Source of the DNA: an archaeon
GTDB lineage: Archaea > Thermoproteota > Nitrososphaeria > Nitrososphaerales > Gagatemarchaeaceae
Reading direction: 5' to 3'
Assembly: GCA_021819035.1 (NCBI GenBank)
Contig: JAKASL010000001.1
Coordinates: 930,001-994,000, forward strand
DNA length: 64,000 bases
Shown: positions 17,553-26,458 of the stretch, piece after piece
Position numbering within the stretch: the stretch's first letter is position 1
Layout: every line of letters begins with the position of its first letter
Position numbers and translations under genes: made by a program
The notes under the pieces: generated by a model
Told to the model about the DNA's origin: nothing
The model's database searches: none
The model's input: the letters and a program-made list of their open reading frames with translations, nothing else

Positions 17553-17776
17553 GGCAGCGGGGTGGACCCCAGGCGATTAGAGGAGGTGTATCTCCAGGGC
17601 GTGCAGACACCCCGGCCGGCGTCCCCCGGCGCGACCCTCAACAAGGCGGCGCACGGGCGGGGCGCACCGAGCAATGGAACTGGTTCGCAGCAGGTGCGAA
17701 CGAGCGTCGCCTGCGGTCGCCCCTGCTAAGGCTCGGCGATGATGGACAGGGCCAACAAATCCATGATGCCAGCCAC

Positions 17777-18941
17777 CTATGTTTCCGCCACTGGTTTGAA
17801 GCGCCTGCTTAGCCAGTCGGCGAAGACAGAATCGGCAATCCGATACTGGCCCTTCATCGGCCTCTCGATCACCCCGTAGTTCATCAGCGTTGTCAACGTC
17901 TTCGATATGTTGAAGATCGGCTTTCTCACTTCCCTGGCGACTTCGCTGGGCCGGATTTTTCCTGTTGCGAGGGCCGCCAAAATCTCCCGTTCCAACGGGG
18001 TGAAGTCGCTGAAGTAGCTGTCAAATTCGCCATCAAGGCCGAGGACCATGCCCTCGTACGCCCTCCCAACTCCATCCTCCGTGAGCGAGCCTCCCTCCCC
18101 TGGAGATAGGTAGAGCTCCAGCCCTAGCCGCTGAACGTAGTCCGGACAGCCACCTGAGAGGATGGCGATTTTCCCTATCACGGGGTCGGTTGCCCGTACC
18201 TTCGCGGCTGCGAGCCTGGCCAATTGGAAGGCGCCTACGGTTTTCATGTCGAGCTTCTTGATTGGAATCTCGACAAGCTGTCTGTAGAAAGGAGACCTGC
18301 GTTCGTACACTAGCGCGCATCGCAGCCGTGGCAGAGCCTGCTAGGACGTAGCACACCTTCTTCTGCGACTGCACCACGGTGCGGACTCTCTTTAGAGTGC
18401 CGTCGTCCCACCTGATGACATCTTGGAACTCATCGAGCATGACTACGAAGCAAACATCCTTCTCATGAGCCATCGACTCCACGTACTCCAGCGCACTCTC
18501 GATGAGCACGTCCTCTTCAGTGCTCTTGTCTCGCAGGCTTACGGAGAACTCCGCGGATTTCACTTCGCTGACCCGTTCAACTGCGGACTTCGCAGTATCG
18601 GCGATCGCCTTCGTGAGGCGCTTGAGATATGCCTTGTCGCCAGTCTTGCGGACGTAGCTGTCGATGGCTCCGTCCACAACCACTTTCGCGAGGCGGCTCT
18701 TTGCTGCGATTCCATAGCAATTCACTATCACGGGGACGAGCCCCGCGTTAGGCTCGAGTCTCAATCTGATGTTTTCGAGGATCGAAGTCTTCCACGTCCT
18801 CCTCAACCCGATCAGGGCTGAGTTGCTCGAAGAGCCCTTCTGGGCGCCGTCGATGAGGGACAAGAGGCGCCGGAGCTCATCCTCTCTGTCTGCGTACTCT
18901 CCAGCGACTGGCCTACCGACGATGGAAGGCGGCTCTTCCAA
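17777..18941 (-). pseudogene. Archaeal AAA ATPase (Arch_ATPase) with frameshift and damaged P-loop
   Basis: Two frames together form one NTPase of about 385 residues with a C-terminal winged helix. The first (from TTG 18941) has DREDELRRLLSLID, a P-loop reading GLRRTWKTS where the family has GxRRxGKTS, and Walker B FVVMLDEFQDVIRW. After AGSATAAMR near 18315 similarity jumps to a second frame with LVYERRSPFYRQLVEIPI, ILSGGCPDYVQRLG and the winged helix PLEREILAALATGKIRPSEVA. The Gly-to-Trp change in the P-loop supports genuine loss of function rather than only a sequencing slip. Tandem palindromes lie just upstream. Confidence 0.8.
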
Positions 18942-18961
18942 GAACCTACCGACCCCCCCTA

Positions 18962-18995
18962 TAGGCAGGCCTGCCTATGTAGGCGCCGCGGCCTA
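18962..18995. promoter_or_regulatory. Tandem palindromic operator, TAGGC-N6-GCCTA twice
   Basis: TAGGC(AGGCCT)GCCTA at 18962-18977 and TAGGC(GCCGCG)GCCTA at 18980-18995 are two inverted repeats whose centres are 18 bases apart, nearly two helical turns. The first extends to a perfect 18-base palindrome, ATAGGCAGGCCTGCCTAT (18961-18978). They lie 21-54 bases upstream of the TTG start of the ATPase pseudogene, where an archaeal repressor or activator would bind. The binding protein is unknown. Confidence 0.55.
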
Positions 18996-19234
18996 TGCCC
19001 TTTCGACTAGGCTGGCAGGACGGCCCGTCGCCGAATGGCGTCTCTCTTGCGGGAGCGCAGCCGCGGACGCTATTTACGGGCGGTGGCCGCGTCGTCCAAT
19101 TCGCGACGAGTCGTCGCCATCGAGAGATGAGCGAAAGAAGGGGGGACGCCCACGGACGACGCGGGTTCGCATCGATTTGGATTCACTCTTCCCCCAGCAT
19201 GCTTAAAGCGCTCAGCGCCGCAGACCACACCAAG

Positions 19235-19489
19235 ATGAACAGGAGGGAGCGGGTCGTGGTCGTGATCGTCGTCTCGGTGGCGGCCGTCGCTCTGGTCCTG
19301 TTCGCCTCTCTGGTCCCCACCCAGGAGTACTCGGCCTGCATCTGTCCGCCGTCGGCGTCGTGCAACTGCCCCGAGATAGCTGTGGGGGCGACTGCTCACC
19401 TGGTGCTGTGGTCTCCCAGCTGGCCCTTCTTCCACTACGGGAGCTACCTGTCCACCCACCCCCTGGGATACGCCGTGGAACTCCCCTGA
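19235..19489 (+). CDS. Small Cys-rich single-pass membrane protein
   Basis: It has 84 residues: a basic N-terminus (MNRRER), one hydrophobic helix (VVVVIVVSVAAVALVLFASL), then an exported tail with the motif CICPPSASCNCPE and a final Trp/His/Tyr-rich stretch. Four Cys in CxC-x7-CxC spacing suggest a metal site or disulfides. I know no family. ATG 19235 lies about 30 bases after a GCTTAAAGC box (19201-19209); the frame is open upstream with an ATG at 19127, so a longer product is possible. The bases from 18996 to the start hold no other recognisable element. Confidence 0.55.
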   Translation: MNRRERVVVVIVVSVAAVALVLFASLVPTQEYSACICPPSASCNCPEIAVGATAHLVLWSPSWPFFHYGSYLSTHPLGYAVELP

Positions 19490-19609
19490 GCCCGAGGGGC
19501 CCCGGCCGAGCGCGCCGAGCCGAGATCATCCCGTGCTGCAGGCGCGTGGGCCGTCTCGCGGCCCTCCTCCCGGCAACTCTTATCTCGCCTTGGGGGGGCA
19601 CGCAGGGGC

Positions 19610-20812
19610 GTGGACGAGCGCCTCGTCGAGCTCCTAGGCATCTACGGCCTCAGCGAGAGGGAGGCGCGGACCTTCGTCTTCCTCACCAGGAACGGCGCCT
19701 GCGGGGCAGGGGACCTGGCGAGGGCCATCGGGGTCCGGAGGATGGAGGCCTACAGGCTGCTCAAGCGCCTCCTGGAGCGCGGGATAGTGGTCTCCACCGC
19801 CGGGAAGCCGATCAAATACCAGGCCGAGGCCCTGGACGCCGTCCTTTCCCTCCTCACAGACGAACAGAAGGGGTTCGTCCGCCGGATGGAGGAGGCTCGT
19901 ACCGAGCTCTTGGGACTGTGGAGGCAGGTCCCGCGGGCCCCGGTGGAGAGCTTCGAGCAGAGGTTCAGGATAATCCAGGGGAGGGAGCAGATCTACAACG
20001 CCATGGCGAAGATGGTCGAGGCGGCCTCCGGATCGCTGGACCTGATCCTCACCAGGAACGACGTCGTCCAGGCCCACGTCCTCGGGATAGGGGACAAGAT
20101 AGTGGACGCCGCGAAGAGGGGGGTGAAGGTGAGCGCGATGGCCCCCGTGGACGGCGCCACGCTGGAGGCCGCAGACCGCCTGGCGAAGGCTGCGGAGCTG
20201 CGCCACTCAGAGGACGCCCCAAGGAGCAGGCTCCTGGTCGCCGACGGCTCGCAGACCCTGGTCTCCCTTGTCCTTGACGACACCAAGGGGGCGAAGAACG
20301 ACAGGGACGTCGCCATATGGACAGACAGCAGGGACTACGCGGAGACGATGGCGGGGCTCTACAAGGTAGCGTTCGCGAACGCGGAGGACGCGGGGGACAG
20401 GCTCGCCCTGGTCCGCGGCCAGGCGAGGTTCGCCGAGAGGACGGCGGCGATGGTCGCCGTGGTCCGCGACGCCCTCTCCGACCGCGGATGGAAGGTCGAG
20501 GCCCCGGGGACCATCAGGGGGGCATCTGGGAGCGCGTTCGAGTTCGCAGCCGTCCTCTCGGGCCCGCGGAAGCAGAAGTTCGGCCTGGACGTCGTCTTCG
20601 GCTCCAAGGGGGGGCAGGTCACGGAGAAGGTGACCGCCTCTGCCCTGAAGAAGCTCGAGCTGAAGGACGCCGGCCTTGTCATAGTCGCGACCCCGGGGCC
20701 GGACGAGCAGACCAAAGGCCTGGCGAGGCTCCTGGGGGTGTCGGTGGTGGACGGGAGCGACGCCGTCGACGCCGCGGCGGCTGTCAGGGACTCGGTCGCA
20801 GGGGGTGCCTAG
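19610..20812 (+). CDS. TrmB-like transcriptional regulator with extra C-terminal domain
   Basis: It has 400 residues. An N-terminal winged helix of the TrmB family (about 5-75: LLGIYGLSEREARTFVFL, IGVRRMEAYRLLKRLLERGI) is followed by a coiled segment near 85-110 and a TrmB middle domain (120-270, RIIQGREQIYNAMAKMVEAA then LDLILTRNDV). Residues about 285-395 add a distinct alpha/beta domain with LSDRGWKVEAPG, FGLDVVFGSKGG and GLVIVATPG, perhaps a restriction-endonuclease-like fold; this is tentative. GTG 19610 lies about 28 bases after CTTATC near 19578. TrmB proteins sense sugars or metabolites; the ligand here is unknown. Confidence 0.75.
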   Translation: MDERLVELLGIYGLSEREARTFVFLTRNGACGAGDLARAIGVRRMEAYRLLKRLLERGIVVSTAGKPIKYQAEALDAVLSLLTDEQKGFVRRMEEARTELLGLWRQVPRAPVESFEQRFRIIQGREQIYNAMAKMVEAASGSLDLILTRNDVVQAHVLGIGDKIVDAAKRGVKVSAMAPVDGATLEAADRLAKAAELRHSEDAPRSRLLVADGSQTLVSLVLDDTKGAKNDRDVAIWTDSRDYAETMAGLYKVAFANAEDAGDRLALVRGQARFAERTAAMVAVVRDALSDRGWKVEAPGTIRGASGSAFEFAAVLSGPRKQKFGLDVVFGSKGGQVTEKVTASALKKLELKDAGLVIVATPGPDEQTKGLARLLGVSVVDGSDAVDAAAAVRDSVAGGA

Positions 20813-21173
20813 CCCCCTCTGCCACCTCCGAGTACCCTGTCGTTATCACGATGTAGTCCTTGAGGGCCTTCGTCACGTTGTTGATGGCCAGCATGTCGTT
20901 CTTCCTCAGCATCAGGAACGGGAGGGAGAACGAGATGGAGACGGTGGTGACAGGGAAAGACTCCTCCCCGACAATGGAGACTATCACCTGCTTGTAGGCC
21001 GAGTCGAAGGAGGTGGTGTAGATGTTCTTCCTTAGGGAGCCCTTCTCGAAGACGAGGATCCACCCCTGCTCTTTCGTCAGCCTGTACCCGAACCCCGTGA
21101 AGTGCCGGGCGACCAGGTCCCTCACGGTCTTCCTCCCCACGTCGAGGGTGAACGTCTCGGAGTGCTCCCCCAC
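20784..21173 (-). CDS. Conserved-looking hypothetical protein
   Basis: It has 129 residues from GTG 21173 and I recognise no family. The first half mixes charged and aromatic residues (VRDLVARHFTGFGYRL, WILVFEKGSLRKNIY); the second half has beta-strand-like alternation (VIVSIVGEESFPVTTVSISFSLPF) and ends with a helix (INNVTKALKDYIVITTG). No signal peptide or transmembrane helix is evident. A TTTATGA box on the minus strand (near 21197-21203) sits 27 bases before the start, which supports a real gene. Its 3' end overlaps the end of the TrmB-like gene by 29 bases in convergent orientation. Confidence 0.6.
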   Translation of the reverse strand: MGEHSETFTLDVGRKTVRDLVARHFTGFGYRLTKEQGWILVFEKGSLRKNIYTTSFDSAYKQVIVSIVGEESFPVTTVSISFSLPFLMLRKNDMLAINNVTKALKDYIVITTGYSEVAEGARHPLRPSP

Positions 21174-21296
21174 GACGCCCGAACGGCCGTCGTTAGTTCA
21201 TAAACCCTGCGGAGAAGTTATCCGGTCGGCGCCTTCACAACCTTAAAAACAGGGAGAATGGCGGATTTTTCACTTCTTCTCTGGTGAGCTCTTGGT

Positions 21297-22112
21297 TTGA
21301 AATGCGACTTCTGCGGCAGGGACGAGTCCCTCCCCTTCGTCTGCAACTACTGCGGCGGCGCCTATTGCGCCGACCACAGGCTCCCCGAGGCCCACCAGTG
21401 CCTGGGCGACCTCACCCAGAAGCGGACCGTCACGTCACCCACCCAGTCGACCTTCAGCTGGCAGACGCCGTCGCGCTCCACCCTCTCGCAGCCGCCGAGG
21501 CAGGCGAAGGTGTTCTCAGGGGTCGAGGTCAGGGACATAGTGATCGCCTGGCTGGCCCTGGGGGTCGCCTTCTCCTTCGCCCTGTCCGGGGGCGGGTTCG
21601 GCTTCTTCGGAGGGGGGGAGTCCCCCGCCTACGCCGGGCTGCTGGTAGGCATCTCCCTGGTCACCGTCGGCCCCGGCTTCGTCTTCCACGAGCTCAGCCA
21701 CAAGTTCGTGGCGCAGAAGTACGGGTTCTGGGCCGAGTTCAAGATGTGGCCGATGGGGCTGGTCCTCGCCCTGGTCACTTCGCTGATCGGCTTCGTCTTC
21801 GCCGCCCCTGGCGCGACCTACATCTCTGGGGCGAACATATCGAAGTCGGAGAACGGGAAGATCTCCGTAGCCGGGCCGCTGATGAACGTGACCATCGCCC
21901 TCCTCTTCGTCCCCCTCCTGTTCGCCGGGTCTGGAGTACTCAGGGACGTCGGCTCCATCGGCGTCCCTGTCAACATATTCCTCGCCCTGTTCAACCTCCT
22001 CCCCATCGGCCCCCTCGACGGGGCGAAGGTGATGCGCTGGAACGTGTTCGTCTGGGCGGCCGTCTTCGTCCCCCTGGCCCTCGTCATGGCGTTCCTGTAC
22101 GGGCTCATCTGA
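21297..22112 (+). CDS. AN1 zinc finger fused to M50 (site-2-protease-like) metalloprotease
   Basis: It has 271 residues. Residues 1-36 form an AN1-type zinc finger (CDFCGR, FVCNYCGGAYCADHR, then HQC). A linker rich in Ser/Thr/Gln leads to a membrane domain with HELSHK near 135, the zinc-binding HExxH motif of M50 proteases (reading HELSH), and LLPIGPLDGAKVMRW near 240 with the third ligand Asp. Several transmembrane helices surround these. It should cleave substrates within the membrane, with the finger facing the cytoplasm. The start is TTG 21297, with GGTGAG 10 bases upstream and a CTTAAAAAC box near 21243, so this message probably has a short leader. Confidence 0.9.
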   Translation: MKCDFCGRDESLPFVCNYCGGAYCADHRLPEAHQCLGDLTQKRTVTSPTQSTFSWQTPSRSTLSQPPRQAKVFSGVEVRDIVIAWLALGVAFSFALSGGGFGFFGGGESPAYAGLLVGISLVTVGPGFVFHELSHKFVAQKYGFWAEFKMWPMGLVLALVTSLIGFVFAAPGATYISGANISKSENGKISVAGPLMNVTIALLFVPLLFAGSGVLRDVGSIGVPVNIFLALFNLLPIGPLDGAKVMRWNVFVWAAVFVPLALVMAFLYGLI

Positions 22113-22154
22113 CCGCGCGGCCGCCTCCCCTCGGCTCGCGCCGCGGCCCTCCGC

Positions 22155-23159
22155 TCACGGGGTGGGGGCGTCTTCCCTGAGCACCCCACGCGACTTCAGC
22201 TCGTCCCAGAGCCCGCGGGGGACCCTCTCGCCCAGGGCTTGGGCGTTCTGCTCGACCTCGGAGGGGGACCTGCACCCTATCACGAGGGAGGTCACCGCCC
22301 GGTTCGCCAGGACGAACTGGAGGGCGGCGGCCCTCATGCTGACCTGCGCCTCCCTGCACGCCTCCCCTATCACCCTCGCCCTGTCGAGCACCTGCGGGGG
22401 GGCCTGGACGTAGTCGTACGTGGCCCCCGGCCCCCCTCCGGAGGCCAGTATGCCGCTGTTGAACGCCCCCCCTGCTATCACCCCGATCCTCTTGTCAGCG
22501 CAGTAGGGGAAGAACTCGTCCATGGCCCCCTGGTCCAGGAGGGTGTACCTCCCTGCGAGGAGGAAGCAGTCGAACTCCCCTGCCTTCGCCAGCTTGAGCG
22601 CCGTCTCGTGGCTGTTCAGCCCGGCCCCGATCGCCCTCACCTCCCCCGCCTCCTTCATCTTCTTCAGCGCCGGGTACGTGCGCCTGATCGCCTCCTCCTC
22701 CCTCCCGTCGCAGTCGTGGATGAAGAGGATGTCGAAGTCCCAGACCCCGAGCCTGGACCTGCTCCCCTCGACCGACCTCCTCACCCCTTCCTCGCTGAAG
22801 TCGAACGCCGCCGTCAGGCCGCGGGTGTCGGACCACTCGGCCCCCGCTTGGGGGCCCTCGCCTTCCGGCATCAGCACGCGCCCCACCTTCGTGGAGATGG
22901 TGTACTCGTCCCTCCTCATGCCTCTGACGGCCTTCCCCATCCTCTCCTCGGACAGCCCCATCCCATAGTACGGCGCCGTGTCCAGGTGCCTGAGCCCCAG
23001 CCGGAGGGCGGCCCTCACGGTAGACAGGGCTTCCTCTTCGGGGACAGGTGAGAACAGCCCCCCGATGGGCGCCCCGCCGAGCCCCACCCTCCACACCGTG
23101 GCCCCGCTCTCGCCTACCCTGACCTTGGCGCCGAACCTGGCCTCGCCGGACATGCCCAT
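22155..23159 (-). CDS. Aldo/keto reductase (aldose 1-dehydrogenase-like)
   Basis: It has 334 residues, an AKR barrel. Seen are LGLRHLDTAPYYGMG (catalytic Asp and Tyr near 55-65), ISTKVGRVL (Lys near 90), DILFIHDCD (His near 145) and the C-terminal NADP-binding SLVIGCRSPSEVEQN. The closest well-known relatives are D-threo-aldose/L-fucose dehydrogenases and pyridoxal 4-dehydrogenase, which oxidise free sugars or aldehydes. In this neighbourhood it could supply the sugar-to-lactone step of an oxidative sugar pathway, but substrate is inference. It is divergent from the F420-type oxidoreductase gene. Confidence 0.85.
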   Translation of the reverse strand: MGMSGEARFGAKVRVGESGATVWRVGLGGAPIGGLFSPVPEEEALSTVRAALRLGLRHLDTAPYYGMGLSEERMGKAVRGMRRDEYTISTKVGRVLMPEGEGPQAGAEWSDTRGLTAAFDFSEEGVRRSVEGSRSRLGVWDFDILFIHDCDGREEEAIRRTYPALKKMKEAGEVRAIGAGLNSHETALKLAKAGEFDCFLLAGRYTLLDQGAMDEFFPYCADKRIGVIAGGAFNSGILASGGGPGATYDYVQAPPQVLDRARVIGEACREAQVSMRAAALQFVLANRAVTSLVIGCRSPSEVEQNAQALGERVPRGLWDELKSRGVLREDAPTP

Positions 23160-23232
23160 GGCCCGGCGGGCGGTTCCGGGGTGATTTTAGCGAATCGGCA
23201 AGGTTTTTACTCCCAGGAGGGCGCTCGCGCCC

Positions 23233-24252
23233 GTGAGCCGAATAGACGCGTCCTTCGGGGTGGCGCTGCCCACCTATGCAGGCGACGCCACCGGCACCCC
23301 CGGCGCGGAGGAGTACTGGGGGCTGTACGACATGACCCTCAACGACGACGTCTCCTGGGAGAGGGTGGCGGGGTTCGCGAAGTCGGCCGAATCCCTGGGG
23401 TATGGGTCCCTCTGGTCCCCCGACCACTTCTTGCTGGGGAAGGACGGGATGACTTTTGAAGTCTGGACCACCCTGAGCGCGCTATCACAGATCACTAGCA
23501 GGGTGGAGCTGGGGACCTGGGTAGCTTGCAACAACTACAGGAACCCTGCCATCGTGGCGAAGATGGCGTCGTCCCTGGCGCTGATGTCCGGGAACAGGTT
23601 CGTCCTCGGCTACGGCGCCGGGTGGTACCAGCTCGAGTACAAGGCGCTCGGATACGAGTTCCCCCCGCCTGGAAAGAGGGTGGACATGCTGGTCGAGGGG
23701 GTCGAGGTGATCCAGGGGCTGATGAAAGGAGGGAAGTTCTCCTACAAGGGGAAGTACTACAACATAGACGGGATGGTGAACAACCCGAGGCCGACCAGGA
23801 AGGTCCCCCTGCTCATAGGTGGGTGGGGCCGCCGGGTCATAGGGGTGGCGGCGAAGTACGCCGACGAGTGGGACATAGGCGCCGAGCCCACCTACGCCGA
23901 GTACAAGGAGAAGGGGGACCTCCTCACCGAGGAGCTGAAGAAGAACGGCCGCAGGGCCGACGAAGTCAAGAGGAGCGTCCACGTCCACGTCCTCATAGCC
24001 GAGGACGAGGACCAGCTGAGGGAGAAGAAGAGGCGGGTGATGTCAGTGGTGGACTCCCTGGGGTCGAGCGTCGTCCAGCTCCCTTCGGCCGACTACCGCT
24101 TCGAGCTGGACAAGGCAATAGTCGGGACCCCCTCGCAGGTAAGGGAGAGGCTGAAGAGGTACGTGGACCTCGGGTGCCAGCGCTTCGAGCTGATGTTCAT
24201 GGACTACCCGAAGTACAAGTCCATGGAGCTCTTCTCGTCCACGGTCTTCTAG
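23233..24252 (+). CDS. LLM-class (F420-dependent) oxidoreductase
   Basis: It has 339 residues and the luciferase-like TIM barrel: AKSAESLGYGSLWSPDHF near 50, RVELGTWVACNNYRNPAIVAK near 90, FVLGYGAGWYQLEYKALG near 120 and VPLLIGGWGRRVIGVAAKYADEWD near 190, all typical of F420-dependent members. It would transfer hydride to or from coenzyme F420 with an unknown organic substrate. GTG 23233 starts shortly after a T-rich GGTTTTTACTCC tract. The next gene begins 9 bases after the stop, so they may share a transcript. Confidence 0.88.
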   Translation: MSRIDASFGVALPTYAGDATGTPGAEEYWGLYDMTLNDDVSWERVAGFAKSAESLGYGSLWSPDHFLLGKDGMTFEVWTTLSALSQITSRVELGTWVACNNYRNPAIVAKMASSLALMSGNRFVLGYGAGWYQLEYKALGYEFPPPGKRVDMLVEGVEVIQGLMKGGKFSYKGKYYNIDGMVNNPRPTRKVPLLIGGWGRRVIGVAAKYADEWDIGAEPTYAEYKEKGDLLTEELKKNGRRADEVKRSVHVHVLIAEDEDQLREKKRRVMSVVDSLGSSVVQLPSADYRFELDKAIVGTPSQVRERLKRYVDLGCQRFELMFMDYPKYKSMELFSSTVF

Positions 24253-24261
24253 CGGAGCACC

Positions 24262-25164
24262 TTGATCTTCTCGACGAGCAGGCTGCACCCCGAAGCGAGG
24301 CGCGCCCTGGCTGGCCTTGGCCTCGTGGAGGCCTCCGCCGACGGGCGGACGCTGGCTGGGTGCGCCGCCCTCCTCGCCTGGCCCTCGGACATAGACTACG
24401 CTGTCCTCGCGAAGATGGCGTCCCTCAAGGTGATACAGACGATATCCGCGGGGGTGGACGACGTCGACTTTGCGAAGGTCCCGGCCGGGGTCGCTGTCTA
24501 CTCGAACGCCGGGGCGTACACGGTCCCGGCCGCGGAGCACGCCTGGGCGCTCCTCCTCGCGGCCGCGAAGGGCGTCGGGGCGAGGTCCCGGACCGAGAAC
24601 TACATCCTGAGCGGGAGGACCCTCCTCGTCCTCGGGTGCGGCGCCATAGGGAGCGCGGTGGCGAAGCTCGGGAAGTCTGCCTTCGGGATGAGGACAGTGG
24701 GGGTCTCCAGGTCCTTCAGCGCCCCCGAGGCGTTCGACGCCCGCAGGCCCCCCGAGGAGCTGGAGGGGTCCATCCCCGAGGCAGACGCCATAGTCGACGC
24801 CCTCCCCCTGAACAGGGGGACGCGGTCCGTCCTCGGCTACCGGGCGCTGTCGAAGATGAAGCGCGCCGTGGTCCTGGTGAACGTGGGGAGGGCCGAGACA
24901 GTCGACGAGCCCTCGGTGGCGAGGATCCTGACGGAGAGGCCCGAGACCAGGTACGCCTCGGACGTATTCTGGAGGAGGGGCGGGAAGGAGGACTTCGCCT
25001 CCGAGCTCTGGTCCCTCCCCAACTTCTACGGGACGTTCCACACGGCTGGGGGGCTCGGGGCTGAGGAGGCGCTGAGGCGCGCCGAGGAGGCAGCCGCGGA
25101 GAACCTGAGGCTCGCGCTGACCACAGGCCGGGCCCAGAACCTGGTCGACAGGTCTGACTACTAG
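24262..25164 (+). CDS. D-isomer-specific 2-hydroxyacid dehydrogenase
   Basis: It has 300 residues. The C-terminal NAD-binding domain has LLVLGCGAIGSAVAKLGKSAFGM near 115, the NAD site VVLVNVGRAETVDE (Arg of the active site) near 210 and a final His in GTFHTAGG near 258. The substrate domain is short and begins directly at TTG 24262. It reduces 2-keto acids or oxidises D-2-hydroxyacids with NAD(H). With the sugar-acid genes it may act on a keto-acid intermediate, but nothing in the sequence fixes the substrate. Confidence 0.85.
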   Translation: MIFSTSRLHPEARRALAGLGLVEASADGRTLAGCAALLAWPSDIDYAVLAKMASLKVIQTISAGVDDVDFAKVPAGVAVYSNAGAYTVPAAEHAWALLLAAAKGVGARSRTENYILSGRTLLVLGCGAIGSAVAKLGKSAFGMRTVGVSRSFSAPEAFDARRPPEELEGSIPEADAIVDALPLNRGTRSVLGYRALSKMKRAVVLVNVGRAETVDEPSVARILTERPETRYASDVFWRRGGKEDFASELWSLPNFYGTFHTAGGLGAEEALRRAEEAAAENLRLALTTGRAQNLVDRSDY

Positions 25165-25171
25165 CCGGCCG

Positions 25172-26299
25172 TCACTGCTTCAGCCTGTACCTCTCGATTA
25201 CCTTCTCGTCAGGGGTTATGCCAAGCCCCGGCTTGCTGGGCTGCAGGAACTCCCCGTTCTCGTGCCTGATGGCGTCCCCGGCCAGGCCGTCCCTGAACGG
25301 GTTGGGCCTCAGGTGGTACTCTATCATCGGCGAGTTCATGGCGAGGGCCGCATGGAGGCTCGCCACGAAGCCTATCCCGCCGGCGGAGTAGTGGGGTATC
25401 ACGGAAAGGCCGTGGGCCCTGGCGAGTGTCCCTATCCGCAGCATCTCGGTTATCCCCCCGTTCCAGGCCGCGTCGTTCTGGACGATGTCCACGGCGTGGG
25501 ACTCGATGAGGTCCCTGTACTCGTAGAGCGTGTACGCCGTCTCGTACCCAGCGATGGGGACGTCGAGGGTCCTGGCGAGCTCCGCGCTCAGCGCAGGGTG
25601 GTCGGTGGAAATGGGCTCTTCGAAGAAGATTACCCCGAGCTTCTCCAGCTCCCTCCCCATGCGCAGCGCTGAGTTGAAGTCGAACGTGTTGTTCGCGTCC
25701 ACCGCTATGTCGACCTTGTCCCCGAACGCCTCCTTGACGCTCCTTATCCGGTTGACGTCCTGGGCCAGGGGGAGCGCGCCTATCTTGATCTTCACCGTGT
25801 CGAAGCCCGCCTTCAGGTACCCCCGCTCCTCCTCTATCAGCGCCGGTATGTCCTTGTCCTTCCTGTAGTACCCCCCTGTGATGTACCCCTTGACCCTCCT
25901 CTCGGCCCCCCCGAGGAGCCTGTAGATCGGGGCCCCGAGCTCCTTGCCGAGCAGGTCCCAGAGCGCGATGTCCACCCCGCTCATGGCGGATATGATCACC
26001 CCCCTCCTCCCGAGCCTGAAGGTGGCCATGTACATCTTCTCCCATATCTGGGTGATGGCAGACGACTCCTCCCCCTTCGCCAGCGGCTGGAGGACCTTCT
26101 CCACCGACACCGCCACGGGCTCAAGGCCTCCGTACGACACGCACTCCCCGTACCCCACCTCCCCGTTGGACGTCTCCACCTTCACGATCGCGATGTCCAT
26201 CGGGTGCTCCGCACCTCCGACCACGGCGAGGGCGTCCCTCTCGTAGAACTCCTCCGTGGGCTGCCCAACCTTTATTGCCTCGACCTTGGAGATCTTCAT
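25172..26299 (-). CDS. Enolase-superfamily sugar-acid dehydratase (mandelate racemase family)
   Basis: It has 375 residues. The N-terminal capping domain ends near 125 and the barrel carries TVKIKIG (catalytic Lys near 170), DIAVDANNTF (metal Asp), IFFEEPIS (Glu), IAGYETAY (Glu) and VIPHYSAGG (His near 295). These ligands are complete. The mandelate racemase subgroup includes archaeal arabinonate, xylonate and gluconate dehydratases. With the FAH-family dehydratase and semialdehyde dehydrogenase at 38-40 kb it fits non-phosphorylative pentonate dehydration. A decayed paralogue lies at 27315-28450. Confidence 0.85.
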   Translation of the reverse strand: MKISKVEAIKVGQPTEEFYERDALAVVGGAEHPMDIAIVKVETSNGEVGYGECVSYGGLEPVAVSVEKVLQPLAKGEESSAITQIWEKMYMATFRLGRRGVIISAMSGVDIALWDLLGKELGAPIYRLLGGAERRVKGYITGGYYRKDKDIPALIEEERGYLKAGFDTVKIKIGALPLAQDVNRIRSVKEAFGDKVDIAVDANNTFDFNSALRMGRELEKLGVIFFEEPISTDHPALSAELARTLDVPIAGYETAYTLYEYRDLIESHAVDIVQNDAAWNGGITEMLRIGTLARAHGLSVIPHYSAGGIGFVASLHAALAMNSPMIEYHLRPNPFRDGLAGDAIRHENGEFLQPSKPGLGITPDEKVIERYRLKQ

Positions 26300-26458
26300 T
26301 AGGGTCGCGTAACCCGCATGTGGTTAAAAGCGATTCAAAGACTATCCCTCTCGAATCCGGCGCAGTACCGGCTTCATCCGATTTTTGTTTATCTAGTGTG
26401 GGGGCGGCCGCGGCCCTGACCAAAGACGAAGAGGGGAAAAGACGACCAGCTGGGAAAC

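Noticed and set aside
20317-20856. Alternative plus-strand frame inside the TrmB-like gene
   Set aside because: An Arg/Gly-rich shadow of the real gene in another frame, without start context or motifs.
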